From Orrella marina (GTDB taxonomy: Bacteria > Pseudomonadota > Gammaproteobacteria > Burkholderiales > Burkholderiaceae_B): DNA of 64,000 nucleotides. The stretch spans positions 62,001 through 126,000 of the forward strand of contig NZ_CP028901.1 of NCBI RefSeq assembly GCF_003058465.1. Direction: 5' to 3'. The notes below the pieces were generated by a model. That model was not told the origin of the DNA. It saw only the letters and a program-made list of their open reading frames with translations, and searched no databases. Each line of letters begins with the position of its first letter. Position 1 is the stretch's first letter. This document shows positions 45,580 to 54,976 of this stretch, piece after piece. A program made the translations under genes and the position numbers.

Positions 45580-47622
45580 TTGAAACTTTCGATGGCAACC
45601 AGGAGCAGGATTAAACGTGTCTGCTTTCTTGCCGCGCTTGCAAGCGCCCCTTTTATTGCAAACGAGATCTGGCCCGCGCGCTCCCATGCGACGGGCCACT
45701 TTCCCCCGGCAGCTGCAGGTGGTTCGGTTCAGGCCGAGATCACCACAGACTCGGCTGATTCGTCTGCTGCTTCCCCTTCCATTGCCAGGCCTGATCCCGG
45801 GAACCTCCCTGAACCCGCCGACGATTCAACGCCGATCAACTACGCAATGGACCGCCACCACATCCGGATTCATGTGAACGCCGATGGCACCGCAGTCGTG
45901 GAAAGAGAGGTTGATATCACCCCATATGACGAGATCGGTGTGCAGATGGCTGCTCAGCAAAGTGAGACGTACAGCACGAGCCTGGATCACCTGGAAATCC
46001 TCGGTGCGTGGACACAGCGTCCCGATGGTGAACGTATTGATGTCCTGCCTGATGCAATTCAGGACGTTGATGAGCATACTGGCCTGGAGGGGGTCTACAG
46101 CGACAAGAAGAAGCGTGTCGTTGTATTTCCCAATGTCGAGCCTGGCTCGCGTCTGCATTTTCATAGTCGCCTGAACATCAAAAAGACCACGTTCCCCAAT
46201 CAGTTCACGCTGGAAACGCTCTTGTCTCCCGAGGTCGTATACCGGGACTTCATGATTGAGTTAACGCATGACGAGGGTATCGAAGTCTATTTTGAAACGC
46301 GCGGACTGGTCGATGAGTCGCAGACAGGCCCAGATGGCAAGGTGACGCTGCATCGTTACCGTTTTCGTCGCGACAAGCCAGAGAAGTACGAGTTGACCTC
46401 GGTCGCCTGGGCAGATTTCTCGCCATACTTCATCGTTTCCACGATGGGGTCCGTCGAGATGCTTGGCAAACAGTATGCAATGCGAGCCGAGCCAGCCGAG
46501 ATGCCGACCCAGGAGATCGAGGCGCTGGCTAACGCGATCACAGAGGGTATCGAAGATCCGTTCGAGCAGGCCAGGGCGCTGTATGAGTGGGTGGTCAAGG
46601 AAATCCGCTATGTTGGCATATACCTGGGGGACGCGACGGTTGTGCCAAACATGGCGTCGGATATCTTGCGAAACCGCTATGGTGACTGCAAGGATCACAA
46701 CACGCTACTGATCAGTCTGCTCAAGGCCAAAGGAATTGATGCGCAGGGTGCCTTGATCAATAACGGTTACTCCTACCAGATCCCTAAGATTGGCGGCATG
46801 GGTAGCTTGAACCATGTGATTACCTACCTGCCACAATGGAACCTGTTCCTCGACTCGACTAACGCGCTGACACCGTTTGGGGTGTTGCCTGATACCGATA
46901 CGGACAAGCCTGCAGTGCTGGTGCGTGACGGCAAGGTCGTACGCACGCCCAGGCAGACACCCGCTGACAACATGGTCAAAAGCCAGGTGGAGCTCAGAAT
47001 CCGTGACGATGGCGTCATTCTAGGCAAGTCGCACAGCGAGGCGTTCGGGCCTGTTTCGATGGGGTCACGGTACTGGATGACTAAACTGTATCGTGAAGAT
47101 CCTCAGGATCTGATTCGACGCATGCTGGCGGCAAGCATGCACCCGGGGAACGGGGAGATCGAGGTCTCGGGGTTGTGGGATCTGGCCAATCCCCTGAAGT
47201 TTGATTTCACATTCGAGCTCGAACCCATCACCAACTTTCCGGGGCAGGGGGCTTTCAATCTTCCAGACGGACTGACAGCAAATCCGATGTCCGGCATCAT
47301 GGTCGACTTCAGCAAGCTCCGCCGCTCGACTCCGCGAAACCCGATGCCGTGCGCATCATCTGATTACGAGGAAACATTCCACATTACGCTCGATGATGGG
47401 ACGGTCTTCACACAGGTGCCCGACGATGTTGTGTTTGAAGAGAATGGCCTGATGTACAAAGCTCACTATGAACGATCTGACAGGGATGTAGTTGCCACAC
47501 GTCATCTTGTCATGGATCTTCCATCCAATGTGTGCCAGCCCGCGGAGATCTTGCGCCTGATCAGACTGGTGGATGTGCTCAAACGGGATCTGCGCAGTCA
47601 GATCTTTTACAAGAGCATCTGA
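45580..47622 (+). CDS. DUF3857 and transglutaminase-like domain protein
   Basis: 680 residues. A signal-like N-terminus (VCFLAALASAPFIANEIW), a Ser/Pro-rich linker, a DUF3857 beta domain (about 90-265, with HHIRIHVNADGTAVVEREVDITPYDEIG), then a transglutaminase-like core (about 310-440). The presumptive catalytic triad is Cys in NRYGDCKDHNTLL, His in LNHVITYLP and Asp in FLDSTN. A beta-rich C-terminal domain follows. It is probably exported to the periplasm or outer membrane. Family function is not established; some act as proteases or cross-linkers. The TTG at 45580 has AGAGGA 8 bases upstream; an ATG at 45592 lacks one. Confidence 0.88.
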   Translation: MKLSMATRSRIKRVCFLAALASAPFIANEIWPARSHATGHFPPAAAGGSVQAEITTDSADSSAASPSIARPDPGNLPEPADDSTPINYAMDRHHIRIHVNADGTAVVEREVDITPYDEIGVQMAAQQSETYSTSLDHLEILGAWTQRPDGERIDVLPDAIQDVDEHTGLEGVYSDKKKRVVVFPNVEPGSRLHFHSRLNIKKTTFPNQFTLETLLSPEVVYRDFMIELTHDEGIEVYFETRGLVDESQTGPDGKVTLHRYRFRRDKPEKYELTSVAWADFSPYFIVSTMGSVEMLGKQYAMRAEPAEMPTQEIEALANAITEGIEDPFEQARALYEWVVKEIRYVGIYLGDATVVPNMASDILRNRYGDCKDHNTLLISLLKAKGIDAQGALINNGYSYQIPKIGGMGSLNHVITYLPQWNLFLDSTNALTPFGVLPDTDTDKPAVLVRDGKVVRTPRQTPADNMVKSQVELRIRDDGVILGKSHSEAFGPVSMGSRYWMTKLYREDPQDLIRRMLAASMHPGNGEIEVSGLWDLANPLKFDFTFELEPITNFPGQGAFNLPDGLTANPMSGIMVDFSKLRRSTPRNPMPCASSDYEETFHITLDDGTVFTQVPDDVVFEENGLMYKAHYERSDRDVVATRHLVMDLPSNVCQPAEILRLIRLVDVLKRDLRSQIFYKSI

Positions 47623-47896
47623 CTGGATGGTGTGACGAACCAGGTGTGGTGAGCCAGGTGAAATAGATGCGGTAGGTGTACCAGGCGTGGTGGGCGTGGC
47701 CAGCTCAAGGTTGCACCAGTCAGCTCACCACTTTGTAGCAACAATCTCAACCGGCTCAATTGCATCGGGGCGTCGAACAATGACAGCGCTCCGGCAAGCG
47801 ATACCAATGGGGGGAGTCCGAACGGAAATTCCCCTCACTCTTGATGCCAGGTCTGGTTCTTCCTGGCCAGCGCCTTAATGCATTCAAGTTGTGGCC

Positions 47897-48745
47897 TTAT
47901 CCGGCTTTGAGTCCCTTCGCAGCCCGGTGTTCGACATCGTGAAAAAATGCCTGTACCGCTTCATTGAATGCAGCGGGCTCCTCAAGGTTCACCGCATGGC
48001 CCGTGTTTGGATAGACCAGCAGTCTTGCGTTGGGCAGTGCCTGTTTCAGATACAGGTTGGTCTGCAGACAGGGCGCATCCTGATCACCCACAAACAGCAG
48101 TACCGGCAGGTTGAGTTTGCGGATTTGTTCGTCAAATGATTCGATCGAGGGGCGCGCCGCCTGATAGTGAGTCAGCGTCATCGCCATGCCTTGCGGGTCG
48201 TGTTCAGACAGGTGGTCCATGAAACGCAGCCATCCGACAGGATCCTTACGCTTGAGACCGATTCGCGTCGCGGCGTAACCAATTTCCTGGGCAGCTATTT
48301 GCGAGCCTTGCTCCCTGAAAATCTGTGCCATGCGCAGGCAGTTCTCCACGAACGCATCCCGGTCCTGGGCGGGTGAGCCAGAACCGACACCCGCCACCAC
48401 CAGTGAGCTGGCTTTGTCGGGATACTTCATCCCGAACCGCAAGGTTGCGTAGGCCCCCATACTGAGCCCGACCACATGTGCCTTGCCCAGATTGAGTCCG
48501 TCAATGACGGCCGCGATATCGTCAGCTGCGTGCTCGAGTCCGTACAGAGCAGGGTCGGCTGGAACCTCAGACGGGATGTAACCTCTGGCGCTGTAGGTCA
48601 CGCATTGATATCGGCGCGCAAACCACTGCACCTGTGTTTCCCATTCCCGATAGTCGGCGGCCATTTCGTGGACAAACACGACGGGATGTCCGTCGCCAAT
48701 TTCTTCCACATACAACTGCGCCCCGTTGGCCTGAATGTATGACAC
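47897..48745 (-). CDS. Alpha/beta hydrolase
   Basis: About 282 residues. Nucleophile elbow GLSMG (Ser near 95), acid in VGDQDAPC, and His in NTGHAVNLEEP, with the oxyanion HG-equivalent VFVHEMAA. This is the catalytic triad of the hydrolase superfamily. The YIQANGAQLYVEEIGDGHPVVFVHE opening resembles 3-oxoadipate enol-lactonase and esterase relatives, but the substrate is not predictable. The GTG at 48745 is favoured because AAGGGGA lies about 7 bases upstream; an ATG at 48775 would add 10 residues. Confidence 0.9.
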   Translation of the reverse strand: MSYIQANGAQLYVEEIGDGHPVVFVHEMAADYREWETQVQWFARRYQCVTYSARGYIPSEVPADPALYGLEHAADDIAAVIDGLNLGKAHVVGLSMGAYATLRFGMKYPDKASSLVVAGVGSGSPAQDRDAFVENCLRMAQIFREQGSQIAAQEIGYAATRIGLKRKDPVGWLRFMDHLSEHDPQGMAMTLTHYQAARPSIESFDEQIRKLNLPVLLFVGDQDAPCLQTNLYLKQALPNARLLVYPNTGHAVNLEEPAAFNEAVQAFFHDVEHRAAKGLKAG

Positions 48746-48775
48746 TTCACATCCCCTTGAATCATTTACGTGCAT

Positions 48776-49429
48776 TGCCGAGAAGCGGCTGGTTCAGAGC
48801 TGACTCGTTCCATCACACTGGAGAGTCGATAATGGGTGCTCGGTGAACCTGTGCACGGTGACATGCGTCAAACCTCAAAGTCTATCGGAGGCGGCCAACG
48901 CAATGCAAGACACCGAAGCTGATTTCAGAGGGGATTGATACAGTCGTCATGTCACAGGGCTCGACTGTGATGATTCCGTAGCGGTGTCGAGTGCGGTGTC
49001 GAGTGTTGTGTCGGGTGTGGTGCCTGGGGGCTGGCTATCCTGACAGGTGTGGAGGATAAATTCTCCCGCAGGATGATCGAGTCGTAACTTGTAGATAACA
49101 TGATGCAGTGTCCAGATTGACAGTATCATGGGCCGAACGCCATTGCGATGGGCAACTGCCCTCTGTTTCTCATGGGCCGGGACAACCCAGGTTACACACG
49201 TTAATCAGACAATTCACACAATTCACACAAAGCGTTTTGCTAACCGTAGAATGCGGTGAGTACGTATCTGTCAACTGTCCGGATCATTCGCTCCTCATGG
49301 CGCATACGGCATACGTGATTCCACGTGTAGCGACGCTCCGGCAATGATGCAAGACAGGGGAAAATGAAAGGGGTGAGGGACCGCTTGACGGGGTTTTATG
49401 AGGAACTATTTTGAGAAACTGCATTTCTG
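48776..49429. other. Intergenic region with short tandem repeats
   Basis: About 650 bases between divergent genes. It holds a 12-bp repeat at 48981-49016 (GCGGTGTCGAGT twice, then GTTGTGTCGGGT) and a smaller ATTCACACA repeat near 49210-49230. A 60-codon minus-strand frame over the first has no ribosome site and is not called. Confidence 0.5.
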
Positions 49430-50698
49430 ATGACAAACCCGGTCGCGTTGAACACTGACGAGCAGGCGCAGGGCGTTCTGGAAACTGAGAAGTCCGGATC
49501 TGGCCCAGGCGATATGCTGTCGTGCCACCACTGCGGTGCGTTGTACCGTCGCGTGATGCTCGATCCTGGGCAGATTGCCCGGTGTGTGCGCTGTGATACG
49601 GTGCTCGATGCCTACGCGACATTCAAGCCGCATGCGTGGCTGGCCATCATCATCACCGGGATCATCGCATTTGTGCTCGCCAACGCGTTTCCGGTGGTAA
49701 CGCTCTCGTTTCAGGGGTCCACTCAGTCCGCGACATTTCTTGATGCGGCGAGGGTAACCTGGGATGCCGGCTATCCGCTGGTGGCTATACTGACCTTCGG
49801 AGTCGGATTTGCCATGCCGTTCCTGCATCTGAGTTTGCTGTTGTGGGTGTTTGGTGCATTGGCGTTTGGACGTCTGCCACTCGGATTCGAAGCGGCCGTG
49901 CGCTGGATCGACTGGGTCAAGCCCTGGAGCATGGTCCCGGTATTCCTGATGGGAGCACTGGTCACGATTGTCAAGCTCGTCGACCTGGCGAGTCTGCAGC
50001 CAGGCATCGGTCTGTTTGGCACGATCGCCGTGGCGGTGATCATGACCGGTCTGACGCGGCTTGACAGTGAGCGCCTGCGTTTCATGGCCCACGATATGGG
50101 CTTGTCTGTCAGCCATCCCCCTTTGCCACGCCCACCTTCGCCCTTGATGCTGCAGCGAACCTGGGCACTGGTGATCGGTGCGCTGATCCTCTACGTTCCA
50201 GCCAACTTGCTGCCGATCATGTATATCCGGGCATTTAACGGCAGCTCGGGGCACACCATCATGGGCGGGGTGATCGAACTCTGGCAGATGGGGTCCTACA
50301 GTGTGGCATCCGTGGTCTTCATTGCCAGTGTGGTGGTGCCGATCGGCAAGCTGATTGGACTGATTGTCCTGCTGATTCTGACGCAGCGCAGTTCCGAAGT
50401 GGCGCTCAAACGCCGAACCCGGCTCTACCATATGGTCGAGTTCATTGGCCAGTGGTCGATGCTCGATGTGTTCGTCGTTATACTGCTTTCGGCGCTGGCG
50501 CGATTTGGCGCGTTGCTGGAGTTCGAACCGAGCACCGGCGCGGCAGCGTTTGGCGGGGTGGTGGTTCTCACCATGGTGGCTGCCATGGGGTTTGATCCCC
50601 GGCTCGCCTGGCGGCGGGCAGGTCATCGGCGCCATCTTGGTGAAGCGGCTCCCGCAAGTGCCAATTCAGCCGGTGCCGGAACGGCGCAGTCTGCCTGA
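49430..50698 (+). CDS. pqiA: Paraquat-inducible protein A family (PqiA/YebS), duplicated-domain form
   Basis: 422 residues. N-terminal zinc-ribbon knuckles CHHC (about 32-35) and CVRC (about 52-55), then four membrane helices. A second PqiA domain (about 235-395) has four more helices but no zinc knuckle. The conserved VPANLLPIMYI and LPLGFE...WSMVPVFLMGALVTIVKL motifs are present. PqiA is the inner membrane component of the PqiABC system that moves lipids between inner and outer membranes. It heads the operon with pqiB and pqiC. Confidence 0.92.
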   Translation: MTNPVALNTDEQAQGVLETEKSGSGPGDMLSCHHCGALYRRVMLDPGQIARCVRCDTVLDAYATFKPHAWLAIIITGIIAFVLANAFPVVTLSFQGSTQSATFLDAARVTWDAGYPLVAILTFGVGFAMPFLHLSLLLWVFGALAFGRLPLGFEAAVRWIDWVKPWSMVPVFLMGALVTIVKLVDLASLQPGIGLFGTIAVAVIMTGLTRLDSERLRFMAHDMGLSVSHPPLPRPPSPLMLQRTWALVIGALILYVPANLLPIMYIRAFNGSSGHTIMGGVIELWQMGSYSVASVVFIASVVVPIGKLIGLIVLLILTQRSSEVALKRRTRLYHMVEFIGQWSMLDVFVVILLSALARFGALLEFEPSTGAAAFGGVVVLTMVAAMGFDPRLAWRRAGHRRHLGEAAPASANSAGAGTAQSA

Positions 50699-50750
50699 TC
50701 AACAAGGCGGTTTTTTTTAATACTCTATCCGGTCGGTATAAAAGATTCAC

Positions 50751-52400
50751 ATGCAACCCACCCAGCCTGACCCGAAGAAAGAATTACCGGCTCCGCGCGT
50801 CATCCGCAAGCGGCGACGTAGCCAGGGGTGGGTCTGGCTGATACCGATCGCAGCCGCGTTTATCGGTCTGTCGATCATCTGGCACGAGATGTCGAACAGA
50901 GGGCCTCGCATCACGATCACGTTTCAGTCGGCGTCCGGGCTCGAGGAAGGTAAAACCCAGATTCGATATCGGGATGTGGTGGTGGGTGTTGTTGACGACA
51001 TTCGTCTTAGCGAGAACCGTGACCAGGTCCTGGTGCGCGCGCAACTGGACAAGGATGCGGCAGGTCTGGCCAACGAAGGCACTGTTTTCTGGGTGGTGCG
51101 CCCATCGATCGGGCTTGAAGGGGTGTCGGGTCTGGCAACCCTGTTGTCTGGCTCTTACATTGAAGCTGATACGGACTCTGCGTTTCTGGACGATCCCAAC
51201 AAGTTCAGTTTTGTCGGGCTGGAAAAGCCCCCTCCCATCAAGAGCGATCGGCCTGGCACAACCTATCGACTGCGTGCAGACTCGCTCGGTTCGCTAGGGG
51301 CGGGCACACCCATCTATTTTTTGAGAATTCCGGTCGGCATCGTGACGGGTTACGAGCTCGATGAGGGTGGCCAGTTTGTCGATATCAATGTGTTTATTGA
51401 TGCGCCCTACGACAAGTACGTCAGTGGCAGTACGCGATTCTGGAACGAGAGCGGCATCTACTTCAATATCAACGCCGAAGGCCTGACAGTGCGCACCGAG
51501 TCGCTGGCTTCGATCATTTCCGGGGGGCTGGCATTCGCGAACTTCGGGCCTGCCAAGAGTCTGGGGGAGAAGGATGTCTTCAAGCTTTACACCGATCGTA
51601 GTCAGGCAGAGCAGGTGCCAACCGGCGTTGCCATACCGATTGCGATGTACTTCGAGCAGTCGACCAGAGGGCTGGATGTGGGTGCTTCCATCGAGTTCCA
51701 GGGGCTCAAGCTAGGGATGGTCGAATCGGTCGAGTTGCGCTTTGATCGCTTACGGATGCGTATGTACACCAAGGTTCTCGGAACCCTGTATCCGTCTCGC
51801 CTCGGACCCGCGTTTGAGAGGATGGCGGAACGCAGTCGCGACTTGAAGGATATTGCTGCGAACATGGTGGACTTTGTGGAGCGAGGGCTGCGTGCCCAGT
51901 TAAAGTCGTCGAACATTCTGTCTGGTAGTGCCTTCGTCGAACTTGGCTATCACGACACGCCGCTCAAGGACAAAGATATCAAGGCTGACTTGCCGTTTGT
52001 CATTCCGACGGTTCCGTCCGAGAGTCTGCAGGATCTTCAGAAACAGATCACGAGTATTGTCGATCAGCTCGAGAAAATCCCGTTCGAGTCCATCGGCACG
52101 AATCTCGATGAGAGCCTGAAGGAAATCACGCAGATGGTGCGTAACATGGACAGCAGTGTGACGCCTGAACTGACCCGCTCACTGGTCGCCTTGCGCAAGA
52201 CGCTCGATGAACTGGATGGGCTGCTGGCCGCCAGCGGTTCGATACCGGGCCAGGTCGATTCGTCACTTCGGGAAATTGACCGGACGATACGCTCGACCCG
52301 TGCGCTGATTGACGAACTTCGGGCCAGGCCAAACTCGATCATCTTCGGCACACCAGGTCAAGACTACTCCAGGGATACGCTGGGAGACAATCAACCGTGA
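50751..52400 (+). CDS. pqiB: PqiB-like MCE-domain protein
   Basis: 549 residues. An N-terminal membrane anchor (GWVWLIPIAAAFIGLSIIW) is followed by three MCE (MlaD) domains, starting at ITFQSASGLEEGKTQIRYRDVVVG, TYRLRADSLGSLGAGTPIYFLRIPVG and IAMYFEQSTRGLDVGASIEFQGLKLG. A C-terminal coiled-coil region of about 130 residues follows (LQDLQKQITSIVDQLEKIPFESIGTNLDESL). In E. coli PqiB stacks MCE rings into a periplasmic lipid tunnel. Its stop overlaps the pqiC GTG by 4 bases. Confidence 0.94.
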   Translation: MQPTQPDPKKELPAPRVIRKRRRSQGWVWLIPIAAAFIGLSIIWHEMSNRGPRITITFQSASGLEEGKTQIRYRDVVVGVVDDIRLSENRDQVLVRAQLDKDAAGLANEGTVFWVVRPSIGLEGVSGLATLLSGSYIEADTDSAFLDDPNKFSFVGLEKPPPIKSDRPGTTYRLRADSLGSLGAGTPIYFLRIPVGIVTGYELDEGGQFVDINVFIDAPYDKYVSGSTRFWNESGIYFNINAEGLTVRTESLASIISGGLAFANFGPAKSLGEKDVFKLYTDRSQAEQVPTGVAIPIAMYFEQSTRGLDVGASIEFQGLKLGMVESVELRFDRLRMRMYTKVLGTLYPSRLGPAFERMAERSRDLKDIAANMVDFVERGLRAQLKSSNILSGSAFVELGYHDTPLKDKDIKADLPFVIPTVPSESLQDLQKQITSIVDQLEKIPFESIGTNLDESLKEITQMVRNMDSSVTPELTRSLVALRKTLDELDGLLAASGSIPGQVDSSLREIDRTIRSTRALIDELRARPNSIIFGTPGQDYSRDTLGDNQP

Positions 52401-53176
52401 AACAGATTGGATGCAGAAACCTCGCGCAAGCAGACCATGATCCCATAAGCCAATGGATGGATGGCGTTGTGGGGGGTGTAGTATTGGCCGGTGTGGTGGT
52501 GGCTGGGTTCGTGGATCGTGCGCTTGCTTGCTTGCGTCATCGCGCCCGGTTCACCATGCTGGCGACTTCGGTCGTGGCCGTGTTGCTGCTGGCGGGGTGC
52601 TCGTCACCCACGACGCTGTATTACACCTTGAGTGCACCACCAGCGGGCCAGCCCGTGGCGATGCAAAGCACCGGCTCTTCGACACCCGTGGCGTACCGGA
52701 TCAATTCGGTGACGATACCTGCGCAGGTGGATGATACGTCTCTGGTTGTGAGGCAATCCCCGGATCAGCTGATGGTGCTGACATTCGATCGCTGGACCGC
52801 GCCTTTGTCGGATCAGTTGCGTGATGCGCTCTCCCAGGCACTCACGCGGGAGATGGGGGTGCCCCCTTTACAGAATCTTGCATCAAACCCGACAGGGCCT
52901 GGGCAACGATCCGTGTCACAGGTCAGTGTCGACGTGCAGCGATTTGATTTGCTGCCAGGCCAGGCAGCGCTACTGGACGTGGCATGGCAGGTTGATGTGC
53001 CTGGCCAGACCAGGCAGTCTGGCCAGAGCCTGACGTGTTATTCAGAACTCAGGACCGCGGCCGCGCCCGGTGTGGCACCGTTGGTGGCTGCCCAGCAGAG
53101 TAATGTACTCAAGCTTGCTGGGCAGATCGGACAGGCGTTGAGCTCCGCAACCGTGAGCGACGCCCGCTGTTTCTGA
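52397..53176 (+). CDS. pqiC: PqiC-like ABC transport auxiliary lipoprotein
   Basis: 259 residues from the GTG at 52397, which overlaps the pqiB stop. The clearest signal peptide begins at ATG 52556 (MLATSVVAVLLLAGC), with lipobox LLAGC giving a mature protein of about 190 residues starting CSSPTTLYYTLS. Either start may be used; the first 53 residues are not conserved. The ABC_trans_aux domain includes YRINSVTIPAQVDDTSLVVRQSPDQL. PqiC is an outer membrane lipoprotein that docks the MCE tunnel. Confidence 0.9.
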   Translation: MKQIGCRNLAQADHDPISQWMDGVVGGVVLAGVVVAGFVDRALACLRHRARFTMLATSVVAVLLLAGCSSPTTLYYTLSAPPAGQPVAMQSTGSSTPVAYRINSVTIPAQVDDTSLVVRQSPDQLMVLTFDRWTAPLSDQLRDALSQALTREMGVPPLQNLASNPTGPGQRSVSQVSVDVQRFDLLPGQAALLDVAWQVDVPGQTRQSGQSLTCYSELRTAAAPGVAPLVAAQQSNVLKLAGQIGQALSSATVSDARCF

Positions 53177-53331
53177 GGCGCCGCTGCCAGCTTGTGTTTG
53201 TCAGCAGGAACCGGCAGAACGGGCTGAAAGCGGGTTCTGCAGGCGTGCTCAGAAAACTGATGCGGTGATCACCCTGTCAGAGCGGCATACCGATATGCTT
53301 GCAGGGTGCCTGCCTTTCAGGTTCGTATCAC

Positions 53332-53808
53332 CCTAAATCCGTCAGTTGCTTGCTTCCAATCCTGCTAGACGCTACTGTTTATGCGGGTTGCCATTAGATG
53401 GGGGGATTCACCAAATGGGTGAGCGCAAAAACAAGAAAAAAATGGCGCTTGCGACTGTCTCTGAGCCGATGGAGGTGGATACCATGGGTGGTCGCATCCA
53501 CGTGCAGTGGGACGAGTCGGCTCAAGCCATACCCAGTGGACCGCTGGTCTTTTTTGCCGAGTTTCTCGCCGGTCAGACATCTTTGATCGCTGGGTCGAGC
53601 GCTGCCCGCTGACCTGCACCAGCCCTAACTCCCCGGGCAACCGGGATGTACTGAGCACCTTGCTCCTGGCTATCCTGGCGGGTTTCCAGCGCTATGCGCA
53701 TGTGACCGCTTTTGGTAACGATAGAGGGGTGATCAGGTCGTAGCGAAATCGCTCGGAACGAACAAAATCATCAGCGAGGACTCCTTGCGCCGGGCGCTGG
53801 CCCGGATC
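53332..53808 (+). mobile_element. Truncated left end of an IS1380-like element (copy A)
   Basis: 477 bases align to the left end of the complete element at 54977: same terminal start CCTAAATCCGTCAGTTGC and the same N-terminal transposase region (MGERKN..., VDTMGGRIHV, DESAQA). Many substitutions mark it as an older relative. Similarity stops abruptly after GGCCCGGAT at about 53808. The frame also breaks at about 53572, where one base is missing compared with copy B. Confidence 0.85.
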
Positions 53809-54177
53809 AGCCATGGCGTTCGACTCTATGTGCCAGTTTTCCAGTTCGTTATAACGGTATGAAATAGGGTTGGGATTGCTCATAGGCCAGCACCCGCACC
53901 TGTTCCTTGTAGCCTTGCGCGTGGTATCGATCACGCAGTTATAAAACACTGGCGGCCTGTTGCCGAGGAAGAAGCAGTCGACCCGTTCATTCCGTGCAGA
54001 TAGTCATGGGTGGAGAAAAGGCCGCCGAGAATCCCAGTATGGCGGCGAATATTGTTTTTGACGGAAATAAACGCCGCCTTGCGACGACCTCGAGACTGGG
54101 CACCAAAGGGAATTCGTCGGGGGGGAGGATGGTGTTGCATTGCTGTCAGTTGGTTTGGGCCGGATTGATCACCTCTA
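53809..54177. other. Unidentified sequence between IS fragment and vapC
   Basis: About 370 bases. Short interrupted minus-strand frames (for example a 69-codon frame from 54140) could be a decayed gene, but no family is recognised. Confidence 0.35.
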
Positions 54178-54585
54178 TCAAGCGGTGTTCACCCAGTTCT
54201 CAAGTTCGAGCGCTGGCACATGTTCGAACTCCGCGACGTTGTTGGTGACCAGCACCAAGCCTTCGCTGCGGGCATGGCCCGCAATGTGCAGGTCATTCAC
54301 CCCGATGGGTTGGCCGAGCTTTTCAAGGGCCGCGCGGATGGCGCCGTAGTGCTGGGCGGCCTTGGCACCGTAGGGCAGCACCTCCAGGCGGCTGCAGAAG
54401 TCCTCGATGGCCGCCAGGTTCTCACTGACGCGTTGGCTTTTCTCGGCGCCGTGTATCAATTCGGCCAGGGTGATTGACGAGATGGCCATTCGACTGGCGT
54501 TGGCGTTGAACGTGGAAAGCACCGCGAGCGGGCGGCGCTTCAACACGTAGATGACGATGTTGGTGTCGAGCATGTAGCGCAACAT
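54178..54585 (-). CDS. vapC: VapC-type PIN-domain toxin
   Basis: 135 residues, a PIN ribonuclease. Acidic active site residues Asp7 (MLDTNIVIYVLK), Glu42 (AELIHG) and Asp98 (GVNDLHIAGHA) are present; the fourth position reads TNNVAEF, with Asn116 where many family members have Asp. VapC toxins cleave specific tRNA or rRNA and are silenced by VapB. The ATG overlaps the vapB stop by one base (TGATG). The module lies between two copies of one IS element, pointing to horizontal origin. Confidence 0.92.
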   Translation of the reverse strand: MLRYMLDTNIVIYVLKRRPLAVLSTFNANASRMAISSITLAELIHGAEKSQRVSENLAAIEDFCSRLEVLPYGAKAAQHYGAIRAALEKLGQPIGVNDLHIAGHARSEGLVLVTNNVAEFEHVPALELENWVNTA

Positions 54586-54818
54586 CAAAGGGCTTCCCGC
54601 TCCGGCTGATGCTGAGAGGCACGCTCGGGCAAAAAGTCATCGCTCACACGCGGGCCGTCCAGAAAGAAGCTGTCCCAGGATTGACCAAGTGGCGCGATGA
54701 TGCGCTCGTGCCCTTTGACGCGGATCTCGACTTTGTGGACGCCCTCGGGCAAACGGACGTCCAACGGCAGCCGGACGGCTTGGGTGCGGTTGTTGATGAA
54801 GACGGTACCGATGGACAT
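54585..54818 (-). CDS. vapB: VapB-type antitoxin
   Basis: 77 residues. The N-terminal AbrB/MazE-like swapped-hairpin domain (VFINNRTQAVRLPLDVRLPEGVHKVEIRV) would bind the operator; the C-terminal segment (DSFFLDGPRVSDDFLPERASQ) would wrap around VapC. AAAGGAG lies about 8 bases before the ATG. Co-transcribed with vapC. A dyad immediately upstream is the likely binding site. Confidence 0.9.
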   Translation of the reverse strand: MSIGTVFINNRTQAVRLPLDVRLPEGVHKVEIRVKGHERIIAPLGQSWDSFFLDGPRVSDDFLPERASQHQPEREAL

Positions 54819-54834
54819 GCTGCTCTCCTTTCGT

Positions 54835-54863
54835 GCTGCTATACGGCAATTGTATATAGCAGC
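54835..54863 (-). promoter_or_regulatory. VapBC operator candidate
   Basis: Perfect inverted repeat GCTGCTATA (54835-54843)/TATAGCAGC (54855-54863) with an 11-base spacer containing CAATTG. It starts 16 bases upstream of the vapB ATG and overlaps a TATACA-like -10 on the minus strand, as expected for conditional autoregulation. Confidence 0.75.
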
Positions 54864-54976
54864 GCTTCTGGAGTCAAGTTGACGGCTGACGGCGCCCAGA
54901 TCCCCGTAGCCATGCGCAGAACACGTATGCGAAGTCGGTGTCTGGGAGCCGCGATTTCATTGCTCAGATCTGTGAT

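Noticed and set aside
48947..49129. 60-codon minus-strand frame with TLDTALDTA repeats
   Set aside because: No ribosome site; open frame arises from the 12-bp repeat.
49406..50635. 409-codon minus-strand frame rich in His and Gln
   Set aside because: It is antisense to pqiA, whose motifs are clear; composition is typical of a shadow frame.
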